A stretch of DNA of 64,000 bases from assembly GCA_913043025.1 (NCBI GenBank), contig CAJWLM010000006.1, forward strand, positions 1 to 64,000, given 5' to 3'. The stretch is from an uncultured Rhodospirillaceae bacterium (GTDB lineage Bacteria > Pseudomonadota > Alphaproteobacteria > UBA8366). The position numbers and the translations under genes were made by a program. The notes below the pieces were generated by a model. The model was not told the origin of the DNA and did no database searches. It saw only the letters and a list, made by a program, of their open reading frames with translations. Positions 46,888-56,610 of the stretch are shown here, in pieces; the stretch's first letter is position 1, and every line of letters starts with the position of its first letter.

Positions 46888-49112
46888 TGTGCAAGGGGAC
46901 TTTAAAGGGTTGGTTTTTTGTGGCCGTTTTGATGGTTGCATCATCGATAACAGTTGCACAGCAACCAACAACCTACAACCTGCAAAATAGAGTTAACGCA
47001 ATCGGGTCTCAGCAAGGTGGCAAAATATTAATCACTGCCGACGAAGTGAATTATGATGAAGAACTAGGTTCAATTCTAGCTCGTGGTAATGTTGAAATTG
47101 CTCAAGGTGAGCGCTTGCTCACGGCTGATTCTATTAGCTACAATCAGAAGTCTGATACTGTAAGTGCGTCTGGAAATGTTTCACTACTCGAACCCTCAGG
47201 GGAAGTCCTTTTTGCCGAATATATTGAACTTACCGACGATTTTAAAAATGGTATAGTTAGAGAACTTCGTATTTTATTGGCCGATAAGAGTCGGTTCGCT
47301 GCTGCTGAAGGAACAAGGCGTGACGGCAATAGAACTGTGATGCGTCGAGCAGTATACTCACCCTGCGAGCCTTGCAAGGACGATCCCAATAAGGCACTCG
47401 TTTGGCAACTCAAAGCGGAAAAAATCGTCCATGACCAATCTGATCAAGAGATAACCTACCGTAACGCCTTCCTCGAGCTTTTTGGGGTGCCAGTGGCTTA
47501 TTCACCCTATTTTTCGCATCCAGATCCCACTGTCTATCGCCGAAGTGGTTTCCTTACACCAAACTTTGGCTTAGGAGGAAACCTTGATGGGTTTTTACAA
47601 ACACCTTTTTTCTTAGTACTTGACGATAACAAAGATATGACGATCTCACCAATTTACACAGTGAATGAAGGATTAGTTTTTAACGGCGAATATCGACATA
47701 GGTTTAATAAGGGTGAACTTTATTTAGCGGGTAGTGCCACTGAGGCCGACCGCAAAGAAGGGGATCCATCCAACCCACAAACAAAAGAAAATGAATTTCG
47801 AGGACATATTGAAGCTTTCGGACGTTACGATATAAATGACACTTGGCGCATGGGAATGGATATTGAGCGGAGTACCGACCGCTCATACCTACGCCGCTTT
47901 AATTTTTTCAAACCCGAAGGAAATTCGCTTAAACAGCATATGTATATCGAGGGATTTAGACACCGAAACTACGCTTCAGTAAATTTTTATTCTTTCCAAG
48001 ACTTGCGCTCAAGCAAAGAGGGACAAAACGAACAACCTTTTGTAGCTCCGATTATTGATTACAAGCACGTTGGTGAGGCCGATTCTTGGGGCGGGCGCTC
48101 CACTCTTGATGCAAATTTTCGTTTTCTTGGCCGGGGTGATGGGCCAACTGGGCAACGATTTTCTGCGCAGCCAGGATATGGACTCTCGCGGACCTCAGAT
48201 ATCGGATTTGTATCTCGGGTAAATCTAGATATGCAAATGGATCTTTACAATACTGATCAGATTTCGGACCCAAAAGTTAACTCCACTTCATCAGACGGCT
48301 TTGAATATCGGCTTATGCCCCGGTTATATGCAGATTGGAGATTTCCATTTGTTTTAGCGACTGACACAACTTCACAGTTAGTTGAACCCCTTATTGGGCT
48401 CGTAGCAACGCGGAATGGTGGAAACTCAAACAAGATTCCGGATGAAGATAGCAGTGTTTTTGAAGAAGATGATACCAATCTCTTGAGCATAGATAGACTG
48501 CCGGGGCTTGATCGCGTCGAGAGTGGGCAACGCCTAATATATGGTGCTAAATATGGTCTATTCGGCCGGCAATTTGGCCAGAATAGTATTTTCATTGGTC
48601 AAACTTTCAGAATTTCAGAAGATGATGACCTAGCTGCGAATAGCGGAATTAACCAAGGACTCTCCGACTTAGTGGGGCGGGTCGATATTAAACCGCACGA
48701 ATACATTGACCTTTTGTACAGATTTCGGATTAATCATATGGATCTAACGCCTTTGCGTAATGAGTTCTCATTCAACGTTGGCCCAAAAGCCTTTCAGATT
48801 TCAGGAGATTACATTTATGTTGATAACGGAACGGGTGCCGGCTCATCATCAAAGCGTGAAGAATTAAAGACTGCGGTTATTTCGCAGATCAGTCAATTCT
48901 GGTCAATACGCGCATCTACTCATAGAGATTTAACCAAAGATGGCGGATCGCTCAGCCACTCTGCGAGCCTTAGGTACACAGATGAGTGTATAACGTTCAA
49001 CATGATAGGCAGACGTAGCTTTTTCCGAGACGCCGATGTACGCCCGTCAACTTCTTTATTGTTTAGAGTTATATTCAAGAACTTGGGACAGGTTTCGACT
49101 AACGCAGGATGA
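46887..49112 (+). CDS. lptD: LPS assembly outer-membrane protein LptD
   Basis: About 741 residues. Export signal (GWFFVAVLMVASSITVA), an OstA-like jellyroll (LITADEVNYDEELGSILARGNVEIAQGE), the YSPCEPCKDD segment with conserved Cys, and a long beta-barrel ending near the C-terminus. It inserts LPS delivered from LptA. ATG 46887 has GGAGG seven bases upstream and overlaps the lptG stop by one base. LptE was not seen in the window. Confidence 0.94.
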   Translation: MCKGTLKGWFFVAVLMVASSITVAQQPTTYNLQNRVNAIGSQQGGKILITADEVNYDEELGSILARGNVEIAQGERLLTADSISYNQKSDTVSASGNVSLLEPSGEVLFAEYIELTDDFKNGIVRELRILLADKSRFAAAEGTRRDGNRTVMRRAVYSPCEPCKDDPNKALVWQLKAEKIVHDQSDQEITYRNAFLELFGVPVAYSPYFSHPDPTVYRRSGFLTPNFGLGGNLDGFLQTPFFLVLDDNKDMTISPIYTVNEGLVFNGEYRHRFNKGELYLAGSATEADRKEGDPSNPQTKENEFRGHIEAFGRYDINDTWRMGMDIERSTDRSYLRRFNFFKPEGNSLKQHMYIEGFRHRNYASVNFYSFQDLRSSKEGQNEQPFVAPIIDYKHVGEADSWGGRSTLDANFRFLGRGDGPTGQRFSAQPGYGLSRTSDIGFVSRVNLDMQMDLYNTDQISDPKVNSTSSDGFEYRLMPRLYADWRFPFVLATDTTSQLVEPLIGLVATRNGGNSNKIPDEDSSVFEEDDTNLLSIDRLPGLDRVESGQRLIYGAKYGLFGRQFGQNSIFIGQTFRISEDDDLAANSGINQGLSDLVGRVDIKPHEYIDLLYRFRINHMDLTPLRNEFSFNVGPKAFQISGDYIYVDNGTGAGSSSKREELKTAVISQISQFWSIRASTHRDLTKDGGSLSHSASLRYTDECITFNMIGRRSFFRDADVRPSTSLLFRVIFKNLGQVSTNAG

Positions 49113-49116
49113 CGCC

Positions 49117-50442
49117 ATGGCGTATTCTCAAATTAAATCTCTACCAGTTATAAGCTTTTTTCAGCTTATCAAACAGCAACTCTTCAAAATAACGATTGCT
49201 GCACTGATTGGTATAACTTGCGCTATTACCTCACCCTACACGCATGCCAACGAAGTGTTACGTATACGTGCAATTGTCAATGACGATGTGATCTCATTTT
49301 ACGATCTTTTTCAAAGAGTCCGTCTCTTGATCATGACAAGTGCGATTCCCGATTCTCCCGATAACCGAAGAAGACTTGCACCCCAAGTTCTTCGGGCAAT
49401 GATCGACGAAAAGCTGCGCATGCAAGAAGCGACCAGATTAAACATTCGGGTACCGACAAGTCGTGTGGATCGACAGATATCCTTACTTGAGAAACGCAAT
49501 AATCTGCCGAGTGGGGGCATACCACAATTGCTTGATCAAGCGAACATAGGGCATGGTGTTTTACGTGATAAATTGAGGGGTGAACTGGCATGGCAGTCTA
49601 TTGTTCGTCGTCGTCTCATAAGGCAAGTGAATGTGAGTAACGAGGAAATAGAGGATGAATTTCGTCGCCTAAAATCAATTCAACACTTACCTAAATATAA
49701 GGTTTCCGAAATTTTTCTCTCTATCGATAATCCCGACCAAGAAGGTCAGGTTTTAGACGTGGCGCGCAGACTTCTAGGACAATTAGATGAAGGAGCTAAA
49801 TTCAATTTGATCGCGAGAGAGTTTTCCCAAAGTTCAAGTGCGGCAACTGGTGGAAATCTCGGAACTGTGTCAAAAGGTCAGCTTGATCCAAAGCTCGAGA
49901 AAGCGCTAGATGCATTAGATATAGGCGGATTAGCCGGTCCCCTTCGCACCCTATCCGGTTTTTATATTTTGAAATTACACGAGCGCATTTCACCTACCAC
50001 AAATCAAAACGAAACGGTTATGGCGTTGGTCTCACAGCTACTTTTACCTTTAAAAGCGGAAGCAAAAAAAGCAGAGATTGATTCGCAAGAAAATATTGCT
50101 GCGCAAATTCGAGAAACCACGACATCGTGTGAGCACCTTTACGAGAGCGGGCGCGCGCTCGGTTCACCTCAGTCAGGCAGCCTTGGAAAAATAAATATTG
50201 AAGATTTACCCTCGGTCATTTCAAAAGTAATCAGAGATCTACCAGCCAATAAGGTAAGCCCGACTATCCGAGTTGCTGAGGGGCTACTGCTAATGATGGT
50301 TTGCGAATGGGACAAACCCAAATCCAGCCTTCCGCCAAAAAAAGAAGTTAGGGCGCGCTTGGGTGACCGCCAACTAAATCTACTCATGCAACGGTACATG
50401 CGCGACTTGAGGCGCACAGCATTTATTGACCTGCGCGGCTGA
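49117..50442 (+). CDS. surA: Peptidyl-prolyl isomerase / periplasmic chaperone SurA
   Basis: 441 residues: signal (LFKITIAALIGITCAITSPYTHA), N-terminal SurA chaperone region, one clear parvulin PpiC domain (VSEIFLSI ... GGNLGTVSKGQLDPKLEKALDAL), and a weaker second PPIase-like part at the C-terminus. ATG 49117 with AGGA upstream; the longer frame lies in lptD. pdxA starts on the last base of its stop. Confidence 0.93.
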   Translation: MAYSQIKSLPVISFFQLIKQQLFKITIAALIGITCAITSPYTHANEVLRIRAIVNDDVISFYDLFQRVRLLIMTSAIPDSPDNRRRLAPQVLRAMIDEKLRMQEATRLNIRVPTSRVDRQISLLEKRNNLPSGGIPQLLDQANIGHGVLRDKLRGELAWQSIVRRRLIRQVNVSNEEIEDEFRRLKSIQHLPKYKVSEIFLSIDNPDQEGQVLDVARRLLGQLDEGAKFNLIAREFSQSSSAATGGNLGTVSKGQLDPKLEKALDALDIGGLAGPLRTLSGFYILKLHERISPTTNQNETVMALVSQLLLPLKAEAKKAEIDSQENIAAQIRETTTSCEHLYESGRALGSPQSGSLGKINIEDLPSVISKVIRDLPANKVSPTIRVAEGLLLMMVCEWDKPKSSLPPKKEVRARLGDRQLNLLMQRYMRDLRRTAFIDLRG

Positions 50443-51449
50443 TGACCAATTTAGCACCAATTGCAATGACTATGGGGGAGCCGGCTGGAATCGGCGGAGA
50501 AATAACTTTGAAGGCGTGGGCTAATAAGGATGGAGGCCCGCTGCCACCATTCTTTACAATCGACGACCCTACGCGATTGCAAAAGATTGCACGAGATCTA
50601 CAGTGGTCAATCGATGTAATTCCCATCACGGACCCTGCTGCAACAGCAGATGTATTTAGATTAGGCCTTCCAGTATTACCACTCAAGCTACCAGCACAGG
50701 TCAAGTCTGGAGAGCCAGACCCGGCCAATGCCACGAGTGTGGTCGCTGCCATAGATAAGGCTGTGAATTTAGTTACCAAAGGTTCTGCTTCGGCAATCGT
50801 AACAAACCCAATACATAAAAACATACTTTATGAAAATGGATTTGGTCATCCTGGACATACGGAATATCTGGCAAAACTTGCGGGTGAAAACAGGTCAGCA
50901 ATGATGCTAGCCTGCCCCGGTTTACGAACAGTACCTGTCACAACCCATCTATCACTGAGTAATGCCATCCGAACCCTTACCACTAAAAACATTATTGAAA
51001 TTAGCCACATTACTATTTCATCGCTTAAACAAGACTTCGGTATCGAAATACCGCGAATCGCGATAGCTGCTCTTAACCCGCACGGTGGCGAAAAGGGCCG
51101 ATTGGGTTCGGAAGAATATGAAATTATACAACCCGCAATAGATGAACTAAAGGGGCAAGGCGCAAATGTCACTGGTCCGGCACCTGCAGATACGTTATTT
51201 CACGCTGAAGCACGGGAAAACTACGATGCAGTGATTTGCATGTATCATGACCAAGCGCTGATCCCGCTCAAAACTATCGATTTCGTTGGGGGAGTTAACA
51301 TCACAATGGGTTTGCCGTTTGTGCGGACCTCACCTGATCATGGCACAGCCTTTGAAATATCGGGTTTAGGCATCGCTGACGAAACTAGCCTTGTTTCTGC
51401 TTTAAGAATGGCCGCCGATATTGCAAATCGACGCCTAAACAAACGTTAA
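50442..51449 (+). CDS. pdxA: 4-hydroxythreonine-4-phosphate dehydrogenase
   Basis: 335 residues of the pyridoxine route: TMGEPAGIGGEITLKAW at the start, ALNPHGGEKGRLGSEE (metal/NAD region), and YHDQALIPLKTIDFVGGVNI then TSPDHGTAFEISG. The conserved His residues are in place. Order surA-pdxA-ksgA is standard in proteobacteria. Confidence 0.97.
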   Translation: MTNLAPIAMTMGEPAGIGGEITLKAWANKDGGPLPPFFTIDDPTRLQKIARDLQWSIDVIPITDPAATADVFRLGLPVLPLKLPAQVKSGEPDPANATSVVAAIDKAVNLVTKGSASAIVTNPIHKNILYENGFGHPGHTEYLAKLAGENRSAMMLACPGLRTVPVTTHLSLSNAIRTLTTKNIIEISHITISSLKQDFGIEIPRIAIAALNPHGGEKGRLGSEEYEIIQPAIDELKGQGANVTGPAPADTLFHAEARENYDAVICMYHDQALIPLKTIDFVGGVNITMGLPFVRTSPDHGTAFEISGLGIADETSLVSALRMAADIANRRLNKR

Positions 51450-51462
51450 ATGCTCAAGTAAA

Positions 51463-52329
51463 ATGACCATTAAAACTCATTTCGAAACACTTCCGCCGAT
51501 ACGGGAAATCATCTCTACCCACAACTTGAAAACGAGAAAAACACTCGGCCAACATTTTCTACTCGATTTGAACCTTACCGACAGAATAGCTCGTTGTGCC
51601 GGGAATATATCGGACGGAACGGTTTTCGAAATTGGCCCAGGGCCGGGTAGTTTGACCCGCTCCCTGCTTAAGGCGGGTGCCCGCCATGTGATTGCTATTG
51701 AGCGTGATCCAAGATGTATAACTGCATTAACTGGCTTAGTAGATGCTGCAGCCGGTCGGCTCAAAGTAGTAGAGGGAGATGCCCAACATATTGATCTAAC
51801 GGAGCTCGCCCCCCCTCCACGTCGAATAGTTGCCAATTTACCTTACAATATATCGACTGTTCTGCTAACAAGTTGGATTTCTAAGGGCAATGCCTTTAAA
51901 AACATGACCTTGATGTTTCAAAATGAAGTTGCAAGGCGTATCGTAGCCGACCCGGGCACGAAAGTGTACGGGCGTCTATCTGTGGTTTGTAATTGGCGAG
52001 CTAACACTGATTTCCTTTTCAAAATACCGGCTCGCGCCTTTACGCCCCCACCAAAAGTAAGCTCCGCATTAGTATCGATCAAACCTTACACAAGCTTATC
52101 TGATACCGTAGAGCTCTCGGACCTCGAAATGGTCACCGCTGCCGCTTTTGGACAAAGACGCAAAATGTTGCGAAGTTCTCTAAAAACCCTCGATTGCAAC
52201 ACATTGACCCTTTTGGACTCAGCCCGAATAGACCCTACAAAGCGAGCAGAGGAATTAACGATTGACGATTATACGCGCCTTGCCGAAGGGTTTAGCCACC
52301 TTCGCAAAGCCGCTTTACGAAAGCACTAA
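51463..52329 (+). CDS. ksgA: 16S rRNA (adenine1518/1519-N6)-dimethyltransferase
   Basis: 288 residues: GQHFLLDLNLTDRIARCAG, FEIGPGPGSLTRSLLKAG (SAM motif I), AIERDPRC, and IVANLPYNIST (catalytic N-L-P-Y). Dimethylates the helix 45 adenosines. The last 38 bases overlap the convergent gmk gene. Confidence 0.97.
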   Translation: MTIKTHFETLPPIREIISTHNLKTRKTLGQHFLLDLNLTDRIARCAGNISDGTVFEIGPGPGSLTRSLLKAGARHVIAIERDPRCITALTGLVDAAAGRLKVVEGDAQHIDLTELAPPPRRIVANLPYNISTVLLTSWISKGNAFKNMTLMFQNEVARRIVADPGTKVYGRLSVVCNWRANTDFLFKIPARAFTPPPKVSSALVSIKPYTSLSDTVELSDLEMVTAAAFGQRRKMLRSSLKTLDCNTLTLLDSARIDPTKRAEELTIDDYTRLAEGFSHLRKAALRKH

Positions 52330-52933
52330 GGCCGATCATTCGACGACGTTTCAAGCGTTCGGCTGCAAGAATAGCCATAATGTTTACAATACTTTCACCT
52401 AAATGATTGTTAATGAATACATAATCATATTCGGCGTAATGGCTTAACTCGGCTGCAGCTTTTGCCATTCTCTTGGCTACAATATCCGATGGATCCTGGG
52501 CTCGACTGTAAAGGCGGCGTTCAAGCTCGGAGTGGCTCGGGGGCAGTATAAAAACGCTTACAACGTCATCAGGTGCCTTTTCAACAAGCTGTTGCGTCCC
52601 CTGCCAATCAATATCGAACAGAATGTCAGTGCCATTTGTCAGAGCATTCATAACTGGTTCTGATGGCGTTCCATAGTAATGATCAAAAACCTTCGCACTC
52701 TCAAGAAATGCTCCATTGTTGCGCATTATATTAAACTCAGTTTTTTTGACGAAGTGATAATCCACCCCACTAACTTCGCCGGGACGTTTACGACGCGTTG
52801 TTGCTGAGACAGACATCTCTATCGATTGATCGCGACTGAGAATCTCGCGGGCGATAGTTGTTTTTCCAGCACCAGACGGTGAGGATAAAACAAGCATCAA
52901 GCCACGGCGCTGAAGCCCCAATTCATTAATCAA
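52292..52933 (-). CDS. gmk: Guanylate kinase
   Basis: 213 residues: LVLSSPSGAGKTTIAREIL (P-loop), TTRRKRPGEVSGVDYHFV, ILFDIDWQGTQQL and the lid region after. Phosphorylates GMP to GDP. yicC lies five bases upstream, same strand; tail overlaps ksgA tail to tail. Confidence 0.97.
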   Translation of the reverse strand: MINELGLQRRGLMLVLSSPSGAGKTTIAREILSRDQSIEMSVSATTRRKRPGEVSGVDYHFVKKTEFNIMRNNGAFLESAKVFDHYYGTPSEPVMNALTNGTDILFDIDWQGTQQLVEKAPDDVVSVFILPPSHSELERRLYSRAQDPSDIVAKRMAKAAAELSHYAEYDYVFINNHLGESIVNIMAILAAERLKRRRMIGLSAFVKRLCEGG

Positions 52934-52938
52934 CTATC

Positions 52939-53826
52939 CTACTCCACATTTTGAACCTGTTCGCGAAATTGCTCTATCAAAGCCTTCATTTCAAGCCCGT
53001 GCTTTGTTAACTCTGTATCGTTTGCTTTTGAACAAATTGTATTAGCTTCACGATTAAATTCCTGACACAAAAAATCCAAACGCCGCCCTTTGGGATCACA
53101 CTCCTTTAGCAGCTCTTTTGAGGCAGCCACGTGCGATCGGAGGCGGTCCAATTCTTCAGTAATGTCAGACTTAACTGCAATTAGTGCAAGTTCTTGTAAT
53201 AAACGCTCTTCTGAAAGCGGAGGTTGCGCTTTTAAAATATTGCCGAGCTGAACTTGCAACCGTTCACTTTTATCTTGCCCCCTTCGAACCAAAATAATTT
53301 CAGTGGCATCAATACAATCTGAAATGCCTTGCAGCTGCCGCTGCAATACTTTTGCTAATTTTTCACCCTCTACTACCCGGTCGTGTTTTAATGTATCGAG
53401 TGCTTTCGCAAGTGATTCAATAATTTTAGCAATCCGCACCCCTTTTTCTTTCTCATCTTCAGCCTCTTCCCATTTTTCAACAACTCCACGCACACCAAGT
53501 AAAGCCTCGATATTCACCTTTTCACAGTGCCCCCTTTCTTGCACTGTCTCCACTAACTCATGCAAAAGTGTATGGTTTATGTGAAACTTATTTTGGATCT
53601 CAACTGCCTGTGACTGCGCAACCGTAAGTGCTACATTTAATGATCCACGTTTAAATCGATATTGAGCTTCCCGACGCACCTTCGGCTCAAGGCGATCATA
53701 TCCACTTGGCAATCGGACACGAATATCCAGGGATTTGTTATTCACGCTTTTTATTTCCCAGCACCAGGTCCAATTATCGTAATCACATTCTGCGCGGCCA
53801 AATCCAGTCATAGATGAAACGGTCAA
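52939..53826 (-). CDS. YicC/YloC family endoribonuclease
   Basis: 295 residues: SSMTGFGRAECDYDNWTWCWEIKSVN at the start and the C-terminal DFLCQEFNREANTICSKANDTELTKHGLEMKALIEQFREQVQN, the DUF1732 signature. Members are metal-dependent RNases that act on small RNA or mRNA. Paired with gmk. Confidence 0.92.
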   Translation of the reverse strand: MTVSSMTGFGRAECDYDNWTWCWEIKSVNNKSLDIRVRLPSGYDRLEPKVRREAQYRFKRGSLNVALTVAQSQAVEIQNKFHINHTLLHELVETVQERGHCEKVNIEALLGVRGVVEKWEEAEDEKEKGVRIAKIIESLAKALDTLKHDRVVEGEKLAKVLQRQLQGISDCIDATEIILVRRGQDKSERLQVQLGNILKAQPPLSEERLLQELALIAVKSDITEELDRLRSHVAASKELLKECDPKGRRLDFLCQEFNREANTICSKANDTELTKHGLEMKALIEQFREQVQNVE

Positions 53827-53915
53827 GGTATTCCCTTTCCGAAATTATTAATATAGTGACGTTGCCTTAAACTAACCGACCAGCGTTAAAGTTCAAACTG
53901 TGCTAGTGTGTAAAT

Positions 53916-54683
53916 ATGACTAAACATCCTTCATCAGTGTTAATTACAGGTGCTTCGAGTGGAATTGGTGAGGCACTCGCTATGGTTTATGCAGGTAAAA
54001 CAAAAAATTTGGCTATAAATGGACGTGATGCAAATAGGCTCAAGATGGTAGAGGCGGCCTGCAAACATAAAGAAGCATCTATCAATTGCAGAACGGTTGA
54101 TGTAGTGGACCAAAATGGAATGAGACAGTGGATCGAAACGATAGATGATTCTGCACCACTTGACTTAGTTATCGCCAACGCAGGCATTTCTGCCGGTTCC
54201 GGCTCCAGTGGCGAAACCGATCGGCAAGCACGAGAGATATTCTCAATCAATTTTGAGGGCATGCTAAATACAATCCATCCTGCAATCGACCGTATGAGGC
54301 AGCGCGAAAAAGGGCAGATTGCCATTATGAGCTCCCTCGCCGGGTTTCGTGGCCTGCCAGGAGCACCAGCTTATAGCGCGTCTAAAGCGGCTGCACGTAC
54401 TTACGGTGAAGCTTTGCGCGGTGCCCTTCAAAGACATAAGATAAATGTGTCGGTAGTATGCCCTGGATTTGTTCATACTAGAATGACGGCGAGAAATCAG
54501 TTCCCTATGCCTTTAATAATGGATGCTGAACGTGCAGCTTTGATTATCTACCGAGGCTTGCAAGGTAATAAGCCCATGATTGCATTTCCGATGGCGAGCC
54601 ATTTTCTAAGTTGGTTCATGGGCATCCTACCCAACCGGTTGACCGACCCTATAATGAATGCAATGCCAAACAAATATGATTGA
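53916..54683 (+). CDS. Short-chain dehydrogenase/reductase
   Basis: 255-residue SDR with TGASSGIGEAL near residues 11-21, IANAGISAGS, the Ser in IMSSLAGFRG and Y-S-A-S-K near residues 152-156, so a complete Ser-Tyr-Lys triad. Probably NADP(H)-dependent; substrate unknown. Its stop lies four bases from the end of the convergent SelW-like gene. Confidence 0.9.
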   Translation: MTKHPSSVLITGASSGIGEALAMVYAGKTKNLAINGRDANRLKMVEAACKHKEASINCRTVDVVDQNGMRQWIETIDDSAPLDLVIANAGISAGSGSSGETDRQAREIFSINFEGMLNTIHPAIDRMRQREKGQIAIMSSLAGFRGLPGAPAYSASKAAARTYGEALRGALQRHKINVSVVCPGFVHTRMTARNQFPMPLIMDAERAALIIYRGLQGNKPMIAFPMASHFLSWFMGILPNRLTDPIMNAMPNKYD

Positions 54684-54687
54684 GAGA

Positions 54688-54903
54688 CTATACACCCAGC
54701 TCATTTAAATGTTCCTCAGTCGGAAAATAACCGGTCTTAGAGATGCTAAAACGCAATTCTTGATCAATAAACACATCAAAGATACCACCGGTACCTTCTT
54801 GCAATGATACAGTAGCTCCGAATTTTTCAGTTAGGTAGTCTCTCACACGGAAAGCCTCTCGCTCATAACCTCAGGAATTACAAAAAACTATTAAAACGTT
54901 CAA
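54688..54903 (-). CDS. SelW/Rdx-family selenoprotein, CxxU (in-frame TGA)
   Basis: 71 residues when TGA at 54873-54871 is read as Sec11. Start TTG 54903 has GAGGG at 54915-54911, seven bases upstream. MNVLIVFCNSU carries the CxxU redox motif (Cys8, Sec11); after it come FGATVSLQEGTGGIFDVFID and LRFSISKTGYFPTEE, the family's G-x-G-G-x-F-x-V and F-S-K-x-x-G-x-F-P features. The frame is open for 60 codons after the TGA and ends beside the neighbouring SDR. A typical ORF search would miss it because of the short length and TGA. A glutathione- or thioredoxin-like redox role is inferred from the family. Confidence 0.88.
54848..54861 (-). promoter_or_regulatory. Weak SECIS-like hairpin of the SelW gene
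   Basis: On the minus strand, positions +10 to +23 after the TGA can pair as C-G, G-C, G-C, A-U, G-U with one bulged A, closing a GCU loop at +16 to +18 (54855-54853), with G first. It fits the distance rule but is short; computed folding would be needed. Confidence 0.4.
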
Positions 54904-54934
54904 GTGCAGACCCTCATAAAGTAAATATGAAAAC

Positions 54935-54950
54935 GCCGAACATCTTCGGC
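54935..54950. other. 6-bp hairpin near the SelW start
   Basis: GCCGAA (54935-54940) and TTCGGC (54945-54950) flank CATC, a perfect hairpin 31 bases ahead of the SelW TTG (minus strand). No T-run follows on either strand. It could be a protein-binding site or part of the leader. Confidence 0.35.
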
Positions 54951-55029
54951 CAAAACAACCATACTTCTATCGGAAAGTTACTCACGATGTTAATATCCTG
55001 CCAAACTTGATAGGTAAAGAAAGAATATT

Positions 55030-56412
55030 ATGGAAACTGCAGCTACAACTTCTAGCCAACGATACGGACTTACGGAACAATTAGCGCACTGGAGCAGTGA
55101 GCTGACGCTTGAGCAGGTGCCGGAGAGTGCTCAAATAAATGCAAAACACTGCCTGCTAGACTGGCTAGGAGTCACCCTTGCTGGCGCCCAGGACGAGTTA
55201 GTGGGCATTCTGCATGACACGGCAAACATGGAGGGCCTCGGAACCCAAGCGAGCCTAATCGGCCAAGGACAAACCGCCTCTGCGAGTCAAGCTGCTCTAA
55301 TTAATGGTGCTGCCGGGCACGCTCTTGATTACGATGATGTTGTGCGTATTTTTCGTGGCCACCCTACTGCTCCTGTGGCACCGTCAGTGCTTGCGATCGC
55401 TGAGCGCGACGGTTGTTCAGGGGCAGATCTTATGCTTGCCTTAATTGCGGGTATCGAGGTTGAGTCCCGCATTGGTGGTTACATGGGCGACCCACATTAC
55501 CTGAAGGGGTGGCATGCAACTGGCACAACAGGACACTTTGGCTCAGCTGCTGGTGTCTCAAAACTGCTGAAATTAGACGCAGCAACCACCGCAAATGCGC
55601 TTGGCATTGCAGGCACACAGGCCGCCGGCCTTAAAGCCAATTTTGGAACTATGTGCAAACCACTCCATGCAGGTAAAGCAGCCATGAATGGACTATTGTC
55701 AGCTGAATGGGCAAAACGCGGTTTTACCTCACGCCATAATATTGTCGAGCGCGTCGATGGGTTTGGTGAAAACTTTGGGGGGGAATGCAATGTGGATACA
55801 GCGCTAGAAGGACTCGGTGAAAAGTTTCACCTTACAGATTTACTCTTCAAATATCATGCCGCTTGTTATGGTGTACACTCACCCATTGAGTGTGCGAAAC
55901 GAATTTCTAAGAACCCAGCTTTCAACACCGAAAAGGTTGTAAAGATAGAGGTTCGGCACGCCGCACGTCTTAAAGGTATGTGTGATCAGCCAAAGCCAGA
56001 AACAGGGCTGGAGATCAAGTTTAGCCTATATATGACGACCGCCATGGCGTTGTCTGGTTTGGATACAGGAAGGCTTGACGTTTATAGTCCCATAACAGCT
56101 AAGAAAGCAGATTTGATAAAGCTTCGCGATAAAGTAACATTAATAGCTGAGGACACTTTTACGCCTAACCAATCAGAAGTAATTGTTCATCAAGATGACG
56201 GGACTGTAATCAGAGAGACCGATGATCTTGCTAAACCCAACCGCGACCTGTCGAGCCAATGGGATAAATTGTCCTCGAAATTTCGAGCTCTCACCGTACC
56301 TTTGGTCGGTGAAAAAAATGCCGAAACTACTATCGCCTCGGTATGGAACCTTGAGGATCAAACATCTTTATCATCCGTTATTTCCCCTATAGAAGGCGTG
56401 ATTGCTAATTAA
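55030..56412 (+). CDS. MmgE/PrpD family protein
   Basis: 460 residues, MmgE/PrpD fold: INGAAGHALDYDDVVRI near residues 95-111, HATGTTGHFGSAAG near 163-176, KANFGTMCKPLHAGKAAMNGLL near 203-224 and SPITAKKAD later. Closely akin to the 1314-2705 product. Starts at ATG 55030 with AAAGAA upstream. A hydratase or dehydratase is predicted; substrate not known. Followed by a 270-base AT-rich gap. Confidence 0.88.
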   Translation: METAATTSSQRYGLTEQLAHWSSELTLEQVPESAQINAKHCLLDWLGVTLAGAQDELVGILHDTANMEGLGTQASLIGQGQTASASQAALINGAAGHALDYDDVVRIFRGHPTAPVAPSVLAIAERDGCSGADLMLALIAGIEVESRIGGYMGDPHYLKGWHATGTTGHFGSAAGVSKLLKLDAATTANALGIAGTQAAGLKANFGTMCKPLHAGKAAMNGLLSAEWAKRGFTSRHNIVERVDGFGENFGGECNVDTALEGLGEKFHLTDLLFKYHAACYGVHSPIECAKRISKNPAFNTEKVVKIEVRHAARLKGMCDQPKPETGLEIKFSLYMTTAMALSGLDTGRLDVYSPITAKKADLIKLRDKVTLIAEDTFTPNQSEVIVHQDDGTVIRETDDLAKPNRDLSSQWDKLSSKFRALTVPLVGEKNAETTIASVWNLEDQTSLSSVISPIEGVIAN

Positions 56413-56610
56413 TGAAACGTAGATGAATGAATAATAAGATCGCATTTATCAACCATAAAATCAGAATAAATTAAGTAATATTCAAATTATAGGAATAAAT
56501 ATTTCGATGGTTGCTATATATAGTATGTTTTACTGTAGTAATTACCACCAATAGACCAATATGTATTTGCAAATGTTAACTTCCATGTTACCTTATCTCC
56601 GTAACGATTG

